Source: Candidatus Saccharimonadota bacterium (GTDB lineage Bacteria; Patescibacteriota; Saccharimonadia; Saccharimonadales; Saccharimonadaceae). Taken from it: a stretch of DNA of 39,757 nt. Of this stretch, positions 30,776-39,180 are shown in pieces. The stretch spans positions 1 through 39,757 of the forward strand of contig WQXA01000004.1 in the NCBI GenBank assembly GCA_009785095.1, read 5' to 3'. Each line of letters begins with the position of its first letter. Position 1 is the stretch's first letter. The position numbers were made by a program, and so were the translations under genes. Below the pieces are notes generated by a model that was not told the DNA's origin, ran no database searches, and was given only the letters and a program-made list of their open reading frames with translations.

Positions 30776-31894
30776 TTACTTCTTAAGCTCCGCCAAAACT
30801 TTTGCGGAAGGTTTGTTCGGGATGGAAGCGATGGTCTTGCCGCCGTAGGTAAAGACCACTTTGTCGTCGTTGGTGATTTCGCCTATGATGGTGGCTTTGG
30901 CTTTCTTGGAGCGGATCGCCGCGAGGACTTTGTCGACGTCACCAGGATTGACTTGGAGCAGGAAGCGCGCCTGTGTTTCGTTGATCAAGGTCGCCTCGGG
31001 CGTGTTGTCAGAAGCCTCCGCGTTGAGAGGCACCACCGACAAATCGACCTTTGCGCCCAGCCCGCCGTAGCGAGCCGACTCGCAGGTTGCGGCGCCGATG
31101 CCGGCGGCCCCAAGGTCGGAACAAGCGTTGATTTTGCCGGTCGCGAACGCCGCCAGGACGCCGTCCATGGTGATTTTTTCTTCCCCAAAGAGGGCTTTGG
31201 CCGGACGCATTTCGTCGGCGAATCCGGCTCGAAACGCCGTGTCGTTGCCGTCGTTGCCAGTCTCGCCGATCAGGATGATTTTGTCGCCGATGTTTTTGGC
31301 TGGCTTGGTCAAGGGTTTGTCGGTGACGAGCACGCCCACGACCGACGCCACGAGTGCCGGTACGATGTCGGAAAACGAGGTCGAAAAACCGCCGCCAGCG
31401 ATGCCGACGCCCAAAACGTCGCACATGTCATGGACACCGTCGATCATTAGGTTGACTCTGTCGGCGCTGGTCATTGTTTTGCATTTGCCGCAGGTGCAAG
31501 TCTTACCATCGCCCTTTAGTCCGCAAGCTCCGACTAAAACTTTGCTCTCGAGCGGTCGTGTGCCGATAAAGTCAAGCACAGCCAAAGGCTTGCCGCCCAT
31601 AGCCACCACGTCCCGGATGGCGCCTCCCGCACCGGTTGCCGCCGAATCATAAGGCGTGGCCACGCAAGGCGAGCAATGACTCTCCAATTTGAGCACGATG
31701 GATGTGTTGGTGCCGGGAATTTTCACGACGCCAGCGTCGTCGTTGGCATCTGGCCCGACCACCATCAGCCCTGGGAACATTTTGTTGACTCGATCATTTA
31801 GTTTTTTGAATTTGCCGAAATCGATCGCTTTGTCGATGTTGTGATGCAAATGCACAAAAAGCCCGTGCATCAACGCTTTTTCGATCTTGTTCAT
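30776..31894 (-). CDS. Half-size PurL-like / AIR synthase-related protein with a Cys cluster
   Basis: 372 aa, one PurM-like unit (AIRS plus AIRS_C). The pattern follows the N-terminal half of FGAM synthetase PurL: LESHCSPCVATPYDSAATGAGGAIRDVVAMGGKPLAVLD (PurL: ETHNHPxAixPYxGAATGxGGxIRD), ETGNDGNDTAF, SDLGAAGIGAAT and NETQARFLLQV (PurL: SESQERM). Normal PurL is 600-740 aa or more, with two such units, so the second half is missing. Six Cys stand out: C74, C77, C124, C133, C135 and C138; the last group (TCTCGKCK) is a zinc-ribbon-like insert. It has AAGGAGG before ATG and its own promoter. FGAM synthesis is plausible from the pur context; another AIRS-family reaction cannot be excluded. Confidence 0.75.
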   Translation of the reverse strand: MNKIEKALMHGLFVHLHHNIDKAIDFGKFKKLNDRVNKMFPGLMVVGPDANDDAGVVKIPGTNTSIVLKLESHCSPCVATPYDSAATGAGGAIRDVVAMGGKPLAVLDFIGTRPLESKVLVGACGLKGDGKTCTCGKCKTMTSADRVNLMIDGVHDMCDVLGVGIAGGGFSTSFSDIVPALVASVVGVLVTDKPLTKPAKNIGDKIILIGETGNDGNDTAFRAGFADEMRPAKALFGEEKITMDGVLAAFATGKINACSDLGAAGIGAATCESARYGGLGAKVDLSVVPLNAEASDNTPEATLINETQARFLLQVNPGDVDKVLAAIRSKKAKATIIGEITNDDKVVFTYGGKTIASIPNKPSAKVLAELKK

Positions 31895-31925
31895 ACCAAA
31901 CCCTCCTTTTATTAGATCTACAAGT

Positions 31926-31954
31926 ATTCTAGCACTCACTGAATTTTAGTGCAA
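31926..31954 (-). promoter_or_regulatory. Promoter of the PurL-like gene inside the pur cluster
   Basis: Minus strand TTGCAC (31954-31949), 17-bp spacer, TGC-extended TAGAAT (31931-31926). The gene can thus be transcribed independently of purC-purE-purM, in contrast to the tight coupling upstream. Confidence 0.7.
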
Positions 31955-31961
31955 GAAAGTT

Positions 31962-33074
31962 TTATTTCCTGACTTCCAAAGTCTCGCCGCCAAAAGTAAT
32001 ATTTTGCGGTTCGATGATAACTCGTTTTTGGCCGGTCTCGACGCGGCCGGCCACGACGGCGGAAAGTCCCTGCTCGGCGGCGATTTTGATGACTCGCGGC
32101 GCGTCCTTTTCCGACACAAAAATTGCAAAACCGGCGCCCACATTGAACGTGGCGTACATTTCTTTACCGTCCATGCCGGACAACTTTTGAATCAAATCGA
32201 ACTCGGGCTGGATCGGCATAATTTTGTCCAAACGATAAGTAAAATCGGCCGTGGCACGCATGATTTTGCGCCAACCGTGACCGGTGATGTTGGCCATGTA
32301 ATGTGGCTGCACGCCGGCCTGCAAAATGTTCCGCACGAGATTAACGTAAAGATGCGTCGGTGTCAAAATAGCTTCGCCAAATAACCGACCGTCGGGCAAT
32401 TTCTGCTCATACAGGCCGGGATTTTCATCGGCCAATTTTCGCACCAGCGAGATGCCGTTGGCGTGGATGCCGCTACTCTCGATCAAGACAATCGCGTCGC
32501 CGGCCGCCAATTTGTCGCCGAGAACTAGGTTCTGTTTCGGATTGATGACGCCCACGGCCGAGCCGCCCAAATCGACGGCGCTGGGGTTGATGATGCCTTT
32601 GAGCGCCGGCGTTTCTCCCCCGCCCCACACGGCGCCGATTTCCTGACAGGCGGCTGCCCAACCGTTGACCAAATCGGCCGCCCGCTCGCGGTCAGTCGTC
32701 CAGGCCGAATCACCGACGGCAAAGTAAGCGTTGACGACCTGCGGCATGGCACCGACCACGATTAGATCGTTGACGATCATGGCCACGGTGTCGCGAGCCA
32801 GCGCATCGTAATAGGTTCGACCGGTGACTTTTCGCATCGCGTCAGCCACGAGATTTTTGGTGCCGAGGCCTTCGATTACTAGGGATCGATAAACGTCGCC
32901 TTCTTCCCAAACATAAGCCGACTCACCGCGCGAAGCCTCGATTTCCACGCCGCCAAAGTTCGCCAAATTGCCGGACGTCTCGGCGGCCGCGCCCTGCGCT
33001 AGGACTTTTACTTGGTCGAGTTCTTGGTAATTCACGCCCGATTTGGCGTAGGTTGATTGAGATTTAGTCATCAT
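31962..33074 (-). CDS. purM: AIR synthase (phosphoribosylformylglycinamidine cyclo-ligase) PurM
   Basis: Closes FGAM to AIR with ATP. 370 aa. N-terminal TYAKSGVNY (PurM: YxxAGVD), the AMIVNDLIVVGAMPQVVNAYFAVG core, GGGETPAL (PurM: GGETAEM-like), LIESSGIHANGISLVRKL (PurM: GlhSNGySLvR) and NITGHGWRKIMRA (PurM: HITGGGxxxNxPR). Slightly longer than the usual 340-350 aa. Two adjacent ATGs (33074, 33071) follow GGAGG; the second has better spacing. It starts 8 bp after purE. Confidence 0.93.
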   Translation of the reverse strand: MMTKSQSTYAKSGVNYQELDQVKVLAQGAAAETSGNLANFGGVEIEASRGESAYVWEEGDVYRSLVIEGLGTKNLVADAMRKVTGRTYYDALARDTVAMIVNDLIVVGAMPQVVNAYFAVGDSAWTTDRERAADLVNGWAAACQEIGAVWGGGETPALKGIINPSAVDLGGSAVGVINPKQNLVLGDKLAAGDAIVLIESSGIHANGISLVRKLADENPGLYEQKLPDGRLFGEAILTPTHLYVNLVRNILQAGVQPHYMANITGHGWRKIMRATADFTYRLDKIMPIQPEFDLIQKLSGMDGKEMYATFNVGAGFAIFVSEKDAPRVIKIAAEQGLSAVVAGRVETGQKRVIIEPQNITFGGETLEVRK

Positions 33075-33081
33075 TCCTCCT

Positions 33082-33594
33082 TTAGCTATCCAAATATTTT
33101 TGCCAACCTAATTTGCCTAGTTTGGTGTCTTTGTCGACGACTTTGGCGGATTGTTTTTGCCTAAAGGAATTGTATTTGGTGGCTAGCGTTTGGTCGGCTA
33201 GCGCCAAAATTTCCACCGCGTAGAGCGCTGCGTTCTTGCAACCATTTTCGGGCATAGTCGCCAGAGTAATCCCAGGCGGCATGGCGATGTTACTCCACAG
33301 CGCTTCGTGGCCGTGGTTCGGGTTCCGGAGCGGTATCGAAATGATCGGCAAAGTCGTATAAGCCGCCAACACGCCGGCCAAATGCGCTGACATACCGGCA
33401 CCCGCGATGATGATTTTTAGTCCGCGCTCGCGCGCCTCCGAAGCATATTCAGCGGCCGCGTTTGGCGTGCGATGAGCCGAAATGATGCGCATCTCATAGG
33501 CAACGCCGAACTCGTCCAAGGTTTTCGCCACCTCGCCCATAGTGCCGAGATCCGAATCCGATCCCATAACGATGCCGATTAAGGGTTTAGTCAT
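33082..33594 (-). CDS. purE: N5-CAIR mutase / AIR carboxylase PurE
   Basis: Carboxylation step from AIR to CAIR. 170 aa. MGSDSD at the N-terminus, ISAHRTPNAAAEY, AGAGMSAHLAGVLAAYTTLPIISIPL and the glycine-rich NIAMPPGI loop. No purK is in the window, so whether it uses N5-CAIR (class I) or AIR plus CO2 (class II) is open. The ATG overlaps the purC stop (ATGA), which fixes the start at 33594. Confidence 0.94.
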   Translation of the reverse strand: MTKPLIGIVMGSDSDLGTMGEVAKTLDEFGVAYEMRIISAHRTPNAAAEYASEARERGLKIIIAGAGMSAHLAGVLAAYTTLPIISIPLRNPNHGHEALWSNIAMPPGITLATMPENGCKNAALYAVEILALADQTLATKYNSFRQKQSAKVVDKDTKLGKLGWQKYLDS

Positions 33595-34289
33595 TTCCCA
33601 TCCTCCTTTATCATTTCGAGAATCAGTTGCGCGCAGTCGATTTGATTGGGAATGTTGACTTTTTGGTCGCGCACCCGCCAAATATCCGGGGTGATTTCGT
33701 CGGCTATATAGATGTTTCGATCTTCGTCAAAGCCGAGCTCGATTTTGAAATCAATCAGAGTTAGGTCGAACCGGGCGAGTTCTTCTCGTAGGACTTCACC
33801 GACTTTTACCAGGAGGTCGAGGGCTTTGTCGTATTCGCCTTCTCTCAAGATATCTTTCATCAGACAAAGACGCTCGCTAATCAACGGGTCTCCTTGGGCA
33901 TCGTCCTTTAGAGTGACTTCCGTGTACGGCGGGTCAAAAGCTATACCGGGCTCGAGACTGAACCTTCTGCACATGCTGCCGGCTGTGTAGTAGCGCAGAA
34001 TAAATTCGAGCGGCGGAACCGTGATTTTGCGGACTTTCATGAGGCCTTTTTCTTCGTCGGCGCCGAGATAGTGAGTCGGGATGCCTTTTGCCTCCATCAG
34101 CTCAAGAAAATATTTGGATATGGCGAGGCCGGTTTTGCCTTTGCCGGTGACGCTACCGCCGACCGTGTTCGAGCCCGGGTCGAACTTGCCGTCTTCGCCC
34201 GTAGCGTCGTCCTTGAACAGCAAAAAATATTCGCCGCTCGTCTCGTCGAGCAGCACGTCTTTTGTTTTGCCTTTATACAAAGTTTTCAT
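33591..34289 (-). CDS. purC: SAICAR synthetase PurC
   Basis: Joins CAIR and aspartate. 232 aa. MKTLYKGKTKDVLLDE (YxGKxKxxy), FKDDATGEDG (FKDxxTA), GIPTHYLG, EFILRYYTAGSMCRRF and LIDFKIELGFD (ADP/Mg-binding region) match the family. The ATG at 34289 follows GAGAGGGGG; an upstream in-frame start would begin inside the promoter region. First gene of purC-purE-purM. Confidence 0.95.
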   Translation of the reverse strand: MKTLYKGKTKDVLLDETSGEYFLLFKDDATGEDGKFDPGSNTVGGSVTGKGKTGLAISKYFLELMEAKGIPTHYLGADEEKGLMKVRKITVPPLEFILRYYTAGSMCRRFSLEPGIAFDPPYTEVTLKDDAQGDPLISERLCLMKDILREGEYDKALDLLVKVGEVLREELARFDLTLIDFKIELGFDEDRNIYIADEITPDIWRVRDQKVNIPNQIDCAQLILEMIKEDGK

Positions 34290-34319
34290 AGTAAAACCCC
34301 CTCTCAAGTTTACAATTAC

Positions 34320-34328
34320 ATTGTAACA
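34320..34328 (-). promoter_or_regulatory. Extended -10 promoter of purC-purE-purM
   Basis: Minus strand TGTTACAAT (34328-34320), about 24 nt of leader and a GAGAGGGGG site. No PurR-like operator was recognised. Confidence 0.65.
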
Positions 34329-34344
34329 CACGTGGCAATAAATG

Positions 34345-35901
34345 CTAAAAGTCGTCTTTTTTGGCGCTCAAAAACGAGCTCCAACGCCGGATGAAACCGA
34401 GGATGGTTTTGAGTGGCAACTCGACGAACATGTCTAAGAAACGCGACACGATATTGATCCGAGCGTAGGTTTCGTTGATCTTGCGACCGACCGCGACAAA
34501 CGGCATGTACAGGAAATCGCGAATCGTCGTAACAGAAGTCTGAGCTTCGTCGCCGATCTCGATTTCGCGAATGGCGCGACTGAGACGAAAGCCGAGGAAG
34601 CTAGCCGTTGAGATAAACACAAAGAAGATAGCCAGATGAATCCACTCGAAATGCGCATAGTACATCAACAGCCAAGCCACGCCGATAAACACGCCGACAA
34701 TGATCAAACCATAAGCCGTGTTCCAACCAACGCCGAAGGTTTTCTGGCGGCCTTTGATGAATGGCTTGCTCGGGATCGGCTCAAACAGCACGCGGGTGAT
34801 TTCGCGATTTAGAGCGTGCGTGTTGCCGGACGACGGCATGAGAAGTGTCAGACGCAGCGCGATCATGTACAGGGGCGGCAGCGCCAAATTAACAATCAAA
34901 GGCAGCCATTGCACCGTGCTATGCACCCAAAGATCATACGGCACTTCGATGGCGATGCCGATGATGAACTTGGTGATAACCAAAAAGATCACGCTACGGA
35001 CGATGCCGCGGCTGATGTTTTGCGAGACTGATTTGTACGCCTCGCCGATGGCTAGGTTATATTGCTCGGAATAAGATTTGTCGCTAGTTAGGCGCTCGGC
35101 GGCGTTGTCGTCGTTACTGGCCGCCAAAAGCGCAATGCGAAATGGCGCGCCGTTTCGGCTGGCTATTTGGATCAATCGTTTGAGGGCGGGACTAGCGGCG
35201 ATTTGGTCGATTTGGGTGTTGAACTTGGCGAACTCCACGGCGTGATCCAACGACACTTGGTAGCGCGCCGTGAGACCGAGGCGAATGGCGGCCGGGTCTT
35301 CGCGCAGTAGTGATTGCTGTACCGCCATGAATAAGGTAGCCTCGTAGCTGGCTGGCTTTTCCCCAAAAATCGCGGGCGCATCGATGGCGCTCAAGAAATA
35401 ATTATAAGCCAAATCGGTAAACACCGCGTTCAGGCGATGATCGCGCAGCTTGTGTTCGATGGCGGCCGACATCGGCGCCAACGTCCAACGATCGGCTGTT
35501 TCGCGCGGAAATTTCTGGAGCAATTTAGTGCGCAAATGCGTGTACTCGCGCACCAAATGTGAAATCTCATTAACAGTAGTCAAAGTAACCGAATCGTTCT
35601 CGAGATAACCCGCCAAAGTCAGCTCCGTGATCAACTCCTCGCCGATGTCATTCAATTTGAAATCCGGCGTGAGATAAATGCGTTTGAAAAACCGCCTGAT
35701 GGCTCGCATCAAGAGCAAATTCTCATCGGCGTTCTCGCTGGCATTTCGCAAGCTCTCATACAAATAAGTCAAACCGGCGCCGGTGGTTTGGACGTGGATT
35801 TTTTCCCGCGTCTCGTTGCTAGCTCGCTCGCGATCCTGGGCGTCGCGAACCAACCTTAGCTCGTGCGCGAATTTCTTGGCCAGGGCGTTCGGTTCTTTCA
35901 T
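34345..35901 (-). CDS. 518-aa membrane protein of unknown function
   Basis: The N-terminal 290 residues are soluble and mostly helical (charged, Ala/Leu/Asp rich). Four membrane segments follow at about 298-318, 330-352, 388-410 and 416-436, then a roughly 80-aa charged tail (AQTSVTTIRDFLYMPFVAVGRKINETYARINIVSRF). I do not recognise a family. A perfect promoter, TTGACA (35937-35932), 17 bp, TATTAT (35914-35909), lies inside the 3' end of rluB and puts the ATG 7 nt downstream, so the message is leaderless. Confidence 0.7.
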   Translation of the reverse strand: MKEPNALAKKFAHELRLVRDAQDRERASNETREKIHVQTTGAGLTYLYESLRNASENADENLLLMRAIRRFFKRIYLTPDFKLNDIGEELITELTLAGYLENDSVTLTTVNEISHLVREYTHLRTKLLQKFPRETADRWTLAPMSAAIEHKLRDHRLNAVFTDLAYNYFLSAIDAPAIFGEKPASYEATLFMAVQQSLLREDPAAIRLGLTARYQVSLDHAVEFAKFNTQIDQIAASPALKRLIQIASRNGAPFRIALLAASNDDNAAERLTSDKSYSEQYNLAIGEAYKSVSQNISRGIVRSVIFLVITKFIIGIAIEVPYDLWVHSTVQWLPLIVNLALPPLYMIALRLTLLMPSSGNTHALNREITRVLFEPIPSKPFIKGRQKTFGVGWNTAYGLIIVGVFIGVAWLLMYYAHFEWIHLAIFFVFISTASFLGFRLSRAIREIEIGDEAQTSVTTIRDFLYMPFVAVGRKINETYARINIVSRFLDMFVELPLKTILGFIRRWSSFLSAKKDDF

Positions 35902-35904
35902 AGC

Positions 35905-36891
35905 TTATATAATAAGTTTCCACTGCCCTGTTGTCAAGTCGTCCAAGTGATAATTGCCAAAGTCAGTGCGATGAAGTTTAGTGACGGTGTAACCAAGAGC
36001 CGCGAAAGTCCGACGGATCTGGCGATTGCGCCCTTCGTGCATCGTGATGCGCCAGTGGCGTCTCGGAGGAAGGTTTGGCCTGCCGCCCAACCCCAAACCA
36101 TCTTCATTCCTCCTCGACGAAAAATCACGATGTTCTTCATCGCTCAAACCTCGGTTGTCTGCGGAACTCGCTGCGCTCAGACAGTCCTCGCCAAGCCGGG
36201 ATTTTCGCTCGTCATCACTCAGATTTTTCGGAGAGTCGTCAGAAAGAGATTTGGGATTGGGCTTTGCCTCTCTCTCCTCTAGCGTGAATCGGCTTTTGCC
36301 GTCAGGGAGTTCGATGCCAAAGTCGGAAATCATCTGTTGATGGAGCGGTTCGAGCGGATGGTCGAGCTCGACTTCGTAGATTTTGGTTTTGGCAAATTTG
36401 GGATGCGTCATCGAGAATGCCAAATCACCGTCATCAGTCAGCAAAATCAAGCCAGAACTGTCGCGATCGAGGCGACCGACGGTTTTTAGCTTGCGGTACT
36501 TGGGCGGCAACAGTTCATAAAGAGTCTTAGCGTCTTTCGCCTGGGCGCGCCGCGAGCTAACGTAACCGACGGGTTTGTTCAACATGACGAGAGTGCGTTT
36601 CTCGGGCAGTGTCAACTTTTTGCCATCGAGAGTGACGGTCGGCTCCAAAGCCAAACCGTCTTCCCTCGACACGCGATTTCTGCCTGTCGTTACAGGAGAA
36701 ATCGCTCTCGCCTCGTCGTAACTCCGGACGGTCTCGGGAAGAGGTTTGGCTTTGGGCTGGCTAGTCACGTCAATGACTGTTCCCAATCTCGCTACTTTGC
36801 CGTTGACTTTGGCGCGGCCGGCGACGATCAAATCATCGGCCTCACGGCGAGACTTGCCGGTGGCGCTAGCGATAAATTTGTTTAGACGCAT
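35905..36891 (-). CDS. rluB: RluB/RsuA-family pseudouridine synthase with two in-frame inserts
   Basis: Modifies a uridine in rRNA. 328 aa, against about 240-300 in the family. S4 RNA-binding domain at 1-45 (MRLNKFIASATGKSRREADDLI), catalytic core LNKPVGYVSSRR and GRLDRDSSGLILLTDDG (catalytic Asp), and MHEGRNRQIRR. Two palindromic elements add about 37 residues after the S4 domain and about 60 before RRHWRITMHEG. Both keep the frame. RluB rather than RsuA/RluE is tentative. It starts 10 bp after the receiver gene, with only a weak AGAGAAA site. Confidence 0.87.
   Translation of the reverse strand: MRLNKFIASATGKSRREADDLIVAGRAKVNGKVARLGTVIDVTSQPKAKPLPETVRSYDEARAISPVTTGRNRVSREDGLALEPTVTLDGKKLTLPEKRTLVMLNKPVGYVSSRRAQAKDAKTLYELLPPKYRKLKTVGRLDRDSSGLILLTDDGDLAFSMTHPKFAKTKIYEVELDHPLEPLHQQMISDFGIELPDGKSRFTLEEREAKPNPKSLSDDSPKNLSDDERKSRLGEDCLSAASSADNRGLSDEEHRDFSSRRNEDGLGLGGRPNLPPRRHWRITMHEGRNRQIRRTFAALGYTVTKLHRTDFGNYHLDDLTTGQWKLII
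35909..35937 (-). promoter_or_regulatory. Promoter of the 518-aa membrane protein, inside rluB
   Basis: TTGACA, 17-bp spacer, TATTAT, then 7 nt to the ATG at 35901. The whole promoter lies in the last 11 codons of rluB. Confidence 0.8.
36085..36262. repeat. Second palindromic element in rluB
   Basis: About 178 bp with imperfect outer arms GCCCAACCCCAAACC (36085 on) and GATTTGGGATTGGGC (to 36262). Inside, a CGACGAAAAATC/GATTTTCGCTCGTC-type pair and the GTCTG/CAGAC hairpin nest. Its sequence is different from the der/topA core, so it may be a second family. In frame with rluB. Confidence 0.65.
36645..36755. repeat. Palindromic element in rluB, nearly identical core to der copy 2
   Basis: 111 bp. 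Outer arms CCAAAGCCAAACC (36645 on, then GTCTTCCC) and GGGAAGAGGTTTGGCTTTGG (36736-36755) match over about 20 bases with one extra base. The 33-nt central hairpin (36673-36705) has the same sequence as in der (29544-29576). The outer arms are unlike those in der. Confidence 0.85.
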
Positions 36892-36900
36892 GAGATTTCT

Positions 36901-37929
36901 CTAGGGTTGTTTCGGGAAAGTCGCAGTATCATCGGCCGGCGTGGACGGTAAACTATCGATGCTGATGGCGCCGGTCGAGTCGACTTGGATGCCGGGAGCA
37001 TCAACTGGCGGCGGTGCCGGCGGCGTAGCGATTTGCGATTGGAACTCGGGCGATTGGGGTTGGTCTATGATGTCTTTGGCTTCCTCGTTGGCGATCAAAT
37101 TCTGGACATCGACCGGCGGAGTCAGACTCTCCCCCGTTGGTTCGATGACGCGAGCACGTGCGCCGCTTTGCGCTAAATCAACCGACGGTTGGTAAGGCGC
37201 CTCTGGCTCGTCGGGATCACCGTCTTTGGGTTGAAAAGATTCAACCGGCGGCTGGTCGGGCGCGGCTTCGATCGGCGGTGCCACCGGCGGTAAATCAGGC
37301 GGCGGCGTGGCTGGTGCTGGTAGGGGCGGCGTTTCGGCGATCGGTGTAATTTCGGGAGTGGCTATCGGCGCGGGCGGTGCGGGAACGTTCGGCGTAGTCA
37401 CGACCGGCACATTGGGCGGCGTGGTCGGCAGAGTCGGTGCCGGCACACCGGCGGTAGTCGCGGGTGCGGTGGCGGCCGGAGGATTGACCGGCGATTGGTT
37501 GGGTGCGGGCGCGGCGGGCGGCGTTGCCTGAGGCGCGGCGCCGGCTTCGGCCGGGTTATTTCGGTCGCCCAAAACTTCATGAACAGTATTGACCACGTCT
37601 TCGATGCCGACTTGGCTTTTGACGAGATAGCGATCAGCGCCGAGACTTTCGCCTCGTTCGCGATGTTGGTCGCCGCTCAGCGCTGTCATCATGATGACTT
37701 TGATGTCTTTGGTGGCTTCGTTGGAACGGAGTAGATCTAACATCTCAAAACCGCTGATTTTGGGCATCATAATGTCACTAATAATCAGCACTGGTTTTTC
37801 GCGGATAGCTACCGCCAGGGCTTCTTCGCCGTCGCCGGCGCTAACAATATCATAACCCTCCGCTAGCAAACGCACGCCGTAAATTTCGCGCAGAGCTTTG
37901 TCGTCTTCGACTAGTAATATCTTAGCCAT
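36901..37929 (-). CDS. Receiver-domain protein with a long Pro/Ala-rich tail
   Basis: 342 aa. Residues 1-120 are a standard CheY-like receiver: LLVEDDKALRE acidic pocket, phospho-acceptor Asp52 in ISDIMMPKISGFEMLD, MMTAL and YLVKSQ. The remaining 220 residues are Pro/Ala/Thr-rich and low in complexity, with no DNA-binding or enzymatic output domain. An ATG at 37935 lies only 2 nt after the -10, so 37929 is preferred (8 nt). The kinase gene lies 45 bp upstream, in the same direction. How it signals is unknown; protein-protein contact through the tail is an inference. Confidence 0.88.
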   Translation of the reverse strand: MAKILLVEDDKALREIYGVRLLAEGYDIVSAGDGEEALAVAIREKPVLIISDIMMPKISGFEMLDLLRSNEATKDIKVIMMTALSGDQHRERGESLGADRYLVKSQVGIEDVVNTVHEVLGDRNNPAEAGAAPQATPPAAPAPNQSPVNPPAATAPATTAGVPAPTLPTTPPNVPVVTTPNVPAPPAPIATPEITPIAETPPLPAPATPPPDLPPVAPPIEAAPDQPPVESFQPKDGDPDEPEAPYQPSVDLAQSGARARVIEPTGESLTPPVDVQNLIANEEAKDIIDQPQSPEFQSQIATPPAPPPVDAPGIQVDSTGAISIDSLPSTPADDTATFPKQP

Positions 37930-37937
37930 CGCCATAC

Positions 37938-37966
37938 ATTATACCGTTTATGTTTAGCTCATGCAA
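37938..37966 (-). promoter_or_regulatory. Promoter of the receiver gene
   Basis: Minus strand TTGCAT, 17-bp spacer, TATAAT (37943-37938), 8 nt to ATG 37929. The receiver can be made independently of the kinase. Confidence 0.75.
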
Positions 37967-37974
37967 CAGTCTTT

Positions 37975-39180
37975 TCACTCAACCCCCTTAGCATTATTTA
38001 TAGTGGCGGCTTGTCGCTGGCGAGCTTTGATCTCGCGGGCTTTGACGATGGCTTGGTCGCGCGACAGAATATCAAATTCCACCCAAAAGGTCGAACCGCG
38101 GCCGTAATCGCTCTCCACGCCGACTTTGCCGCCGAGCTTCTCGGTCAGTTTTTGGATCAGATACAGACCCAAACCCGTGCCACCGATCTCGCGCGTATCG
38201 CTATTATCGACTCGATAAAATTTCTGGAACAGATGCGGCACGTCTTCGGGCGGAATGCCGATGCCGGTGTCAGCCACGCTAATGCGAACGCGACCTTGGT
38301 TTTCGGCGGCGCTGACTTTGATGGTTCCCTGCTGCGTGTATTTGATGGCGTTGCCGATGAGGTTGTCCAAGATTTCTTGGAACTGATCCAAATCAACGTA
38401 AATAATGTAAAGCGGTTGAAGTTTTCCGGAGCTTTCGTAGGTCAGCGTCAAGCCGTTTTCTTTGGCTTGGTCTTGCAATTGCTCAACACATTGGCGAGTG
38501 GCCGCGCCGGCGTCCACCAAAATTAGGTGGCTGTACAGGCGGTTGTCGTCGAGTTTGGTGACGTCCAACAAATCCCGCAATAACCGACCGAGATGTTGCG
38601 CGGCGGCGTGGGCTTTTTTGGCGTAGACCTCTGTGCGAGCATCGATCGTGGCCGTGTTCGGGTTAAGTATCATGGCCAAATAGCCCTCGATGATCGCGAC
38701 CGGCGTGCGCATCTCGTGGCTGGCGGTGCTGATGAAATCGGCTTGTTTGCTATTTTCCTGGCGCTTGGCGGCGACGTCACTAAAAACTATCACCACGTTG
38801 CTACCGGATTGAGCAATCGGCGCGGCGCTACCTTCGCCGATTGGTTTCTTTAATTTCTCAAAAAAGCTAACCTCGTGCGGTTTGACGGGCTCGCCTATCG
38901 GGGCGACGGCAACAGAAACGTGGGCGTACTTTTTCGAAGCAGTTTGCAAAAAAATGTCGCTCTCGGCCACCGGGTTGCCGGTGTGCATGACTTTGATGAC
39001 GGGGTTGAGATCATCAGGTATAGCGTGCTGGGTGGCGTCGAAAAATTTAAAAATGCTGCGAAAATCTAGGTTGATCGCGTCGCTCACCTTCCAACCGGTC
39101 ATCTTGGCGGCCGCCGGGTTGAACGCCGTAATGATGCCTTTATAGTCGACAATAGCCACGCCATCAGAGACAACATTCAC
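37975..39180 (-). CDS. Soluble PAS-domain sensor histidine kinase
   Basis: 401 aa from the first usable start. PAS domain at about 1-130 (VSDGVAIVDYKGIITAFNPAAAKMTGW), HisKA dimerisation region with the phospho-accepting His155 in STASHEMRTPVAIIEGYLAM, and HATPase_c with N box NLIGNAIKYT, DTGIGIPPEDVPHLFQKFYR and GTGLGLYLIQKL. No membrane segment, so the signal is probably cytoplasmic. The open frame continues upstream for about 40 codons without ATG, GTG or TTG; the GTG at 39180 has no ribosome site, so the true N-terminus is uncertain. It very likely pairs with the downstream receiver. Confidence 0.9.
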   Translation of the reverse strand: MNVVSDGVAIVDYKGIITAFNPAAAKMTGWKVSDAINLDFRSIFKFFDATQHAIPDDLNPVIKVMHTGNPVAESDIFLQTASKKYAHVSVAVAPIGEPVKPHEVSFFEKLKKPIGEGSAAPIAQSGSNVVIVFSDVAAKRQENSKQADFISTASHEMRTPVAIIEGYLAMILNPNTATIDARTEVYAKKAHAAAQHLGRLLRDLLDVTKLDDNRLYSHLILVDAGAATRQCVEQLQDQAKENGLTLTYESSGKLQPLYIIYVDLDQFQEILDNLIGNAIKYTQQGTIKVSAAENQGRVRISVADTGIGIPPEDVPHLFQKFYRVDNSDTREIGGTGLGLYLIQKLTEKLGGKVGVESDYGRGSTFWVEFDILSRDQAIVKAREIKARQRQAATINNAKGVE

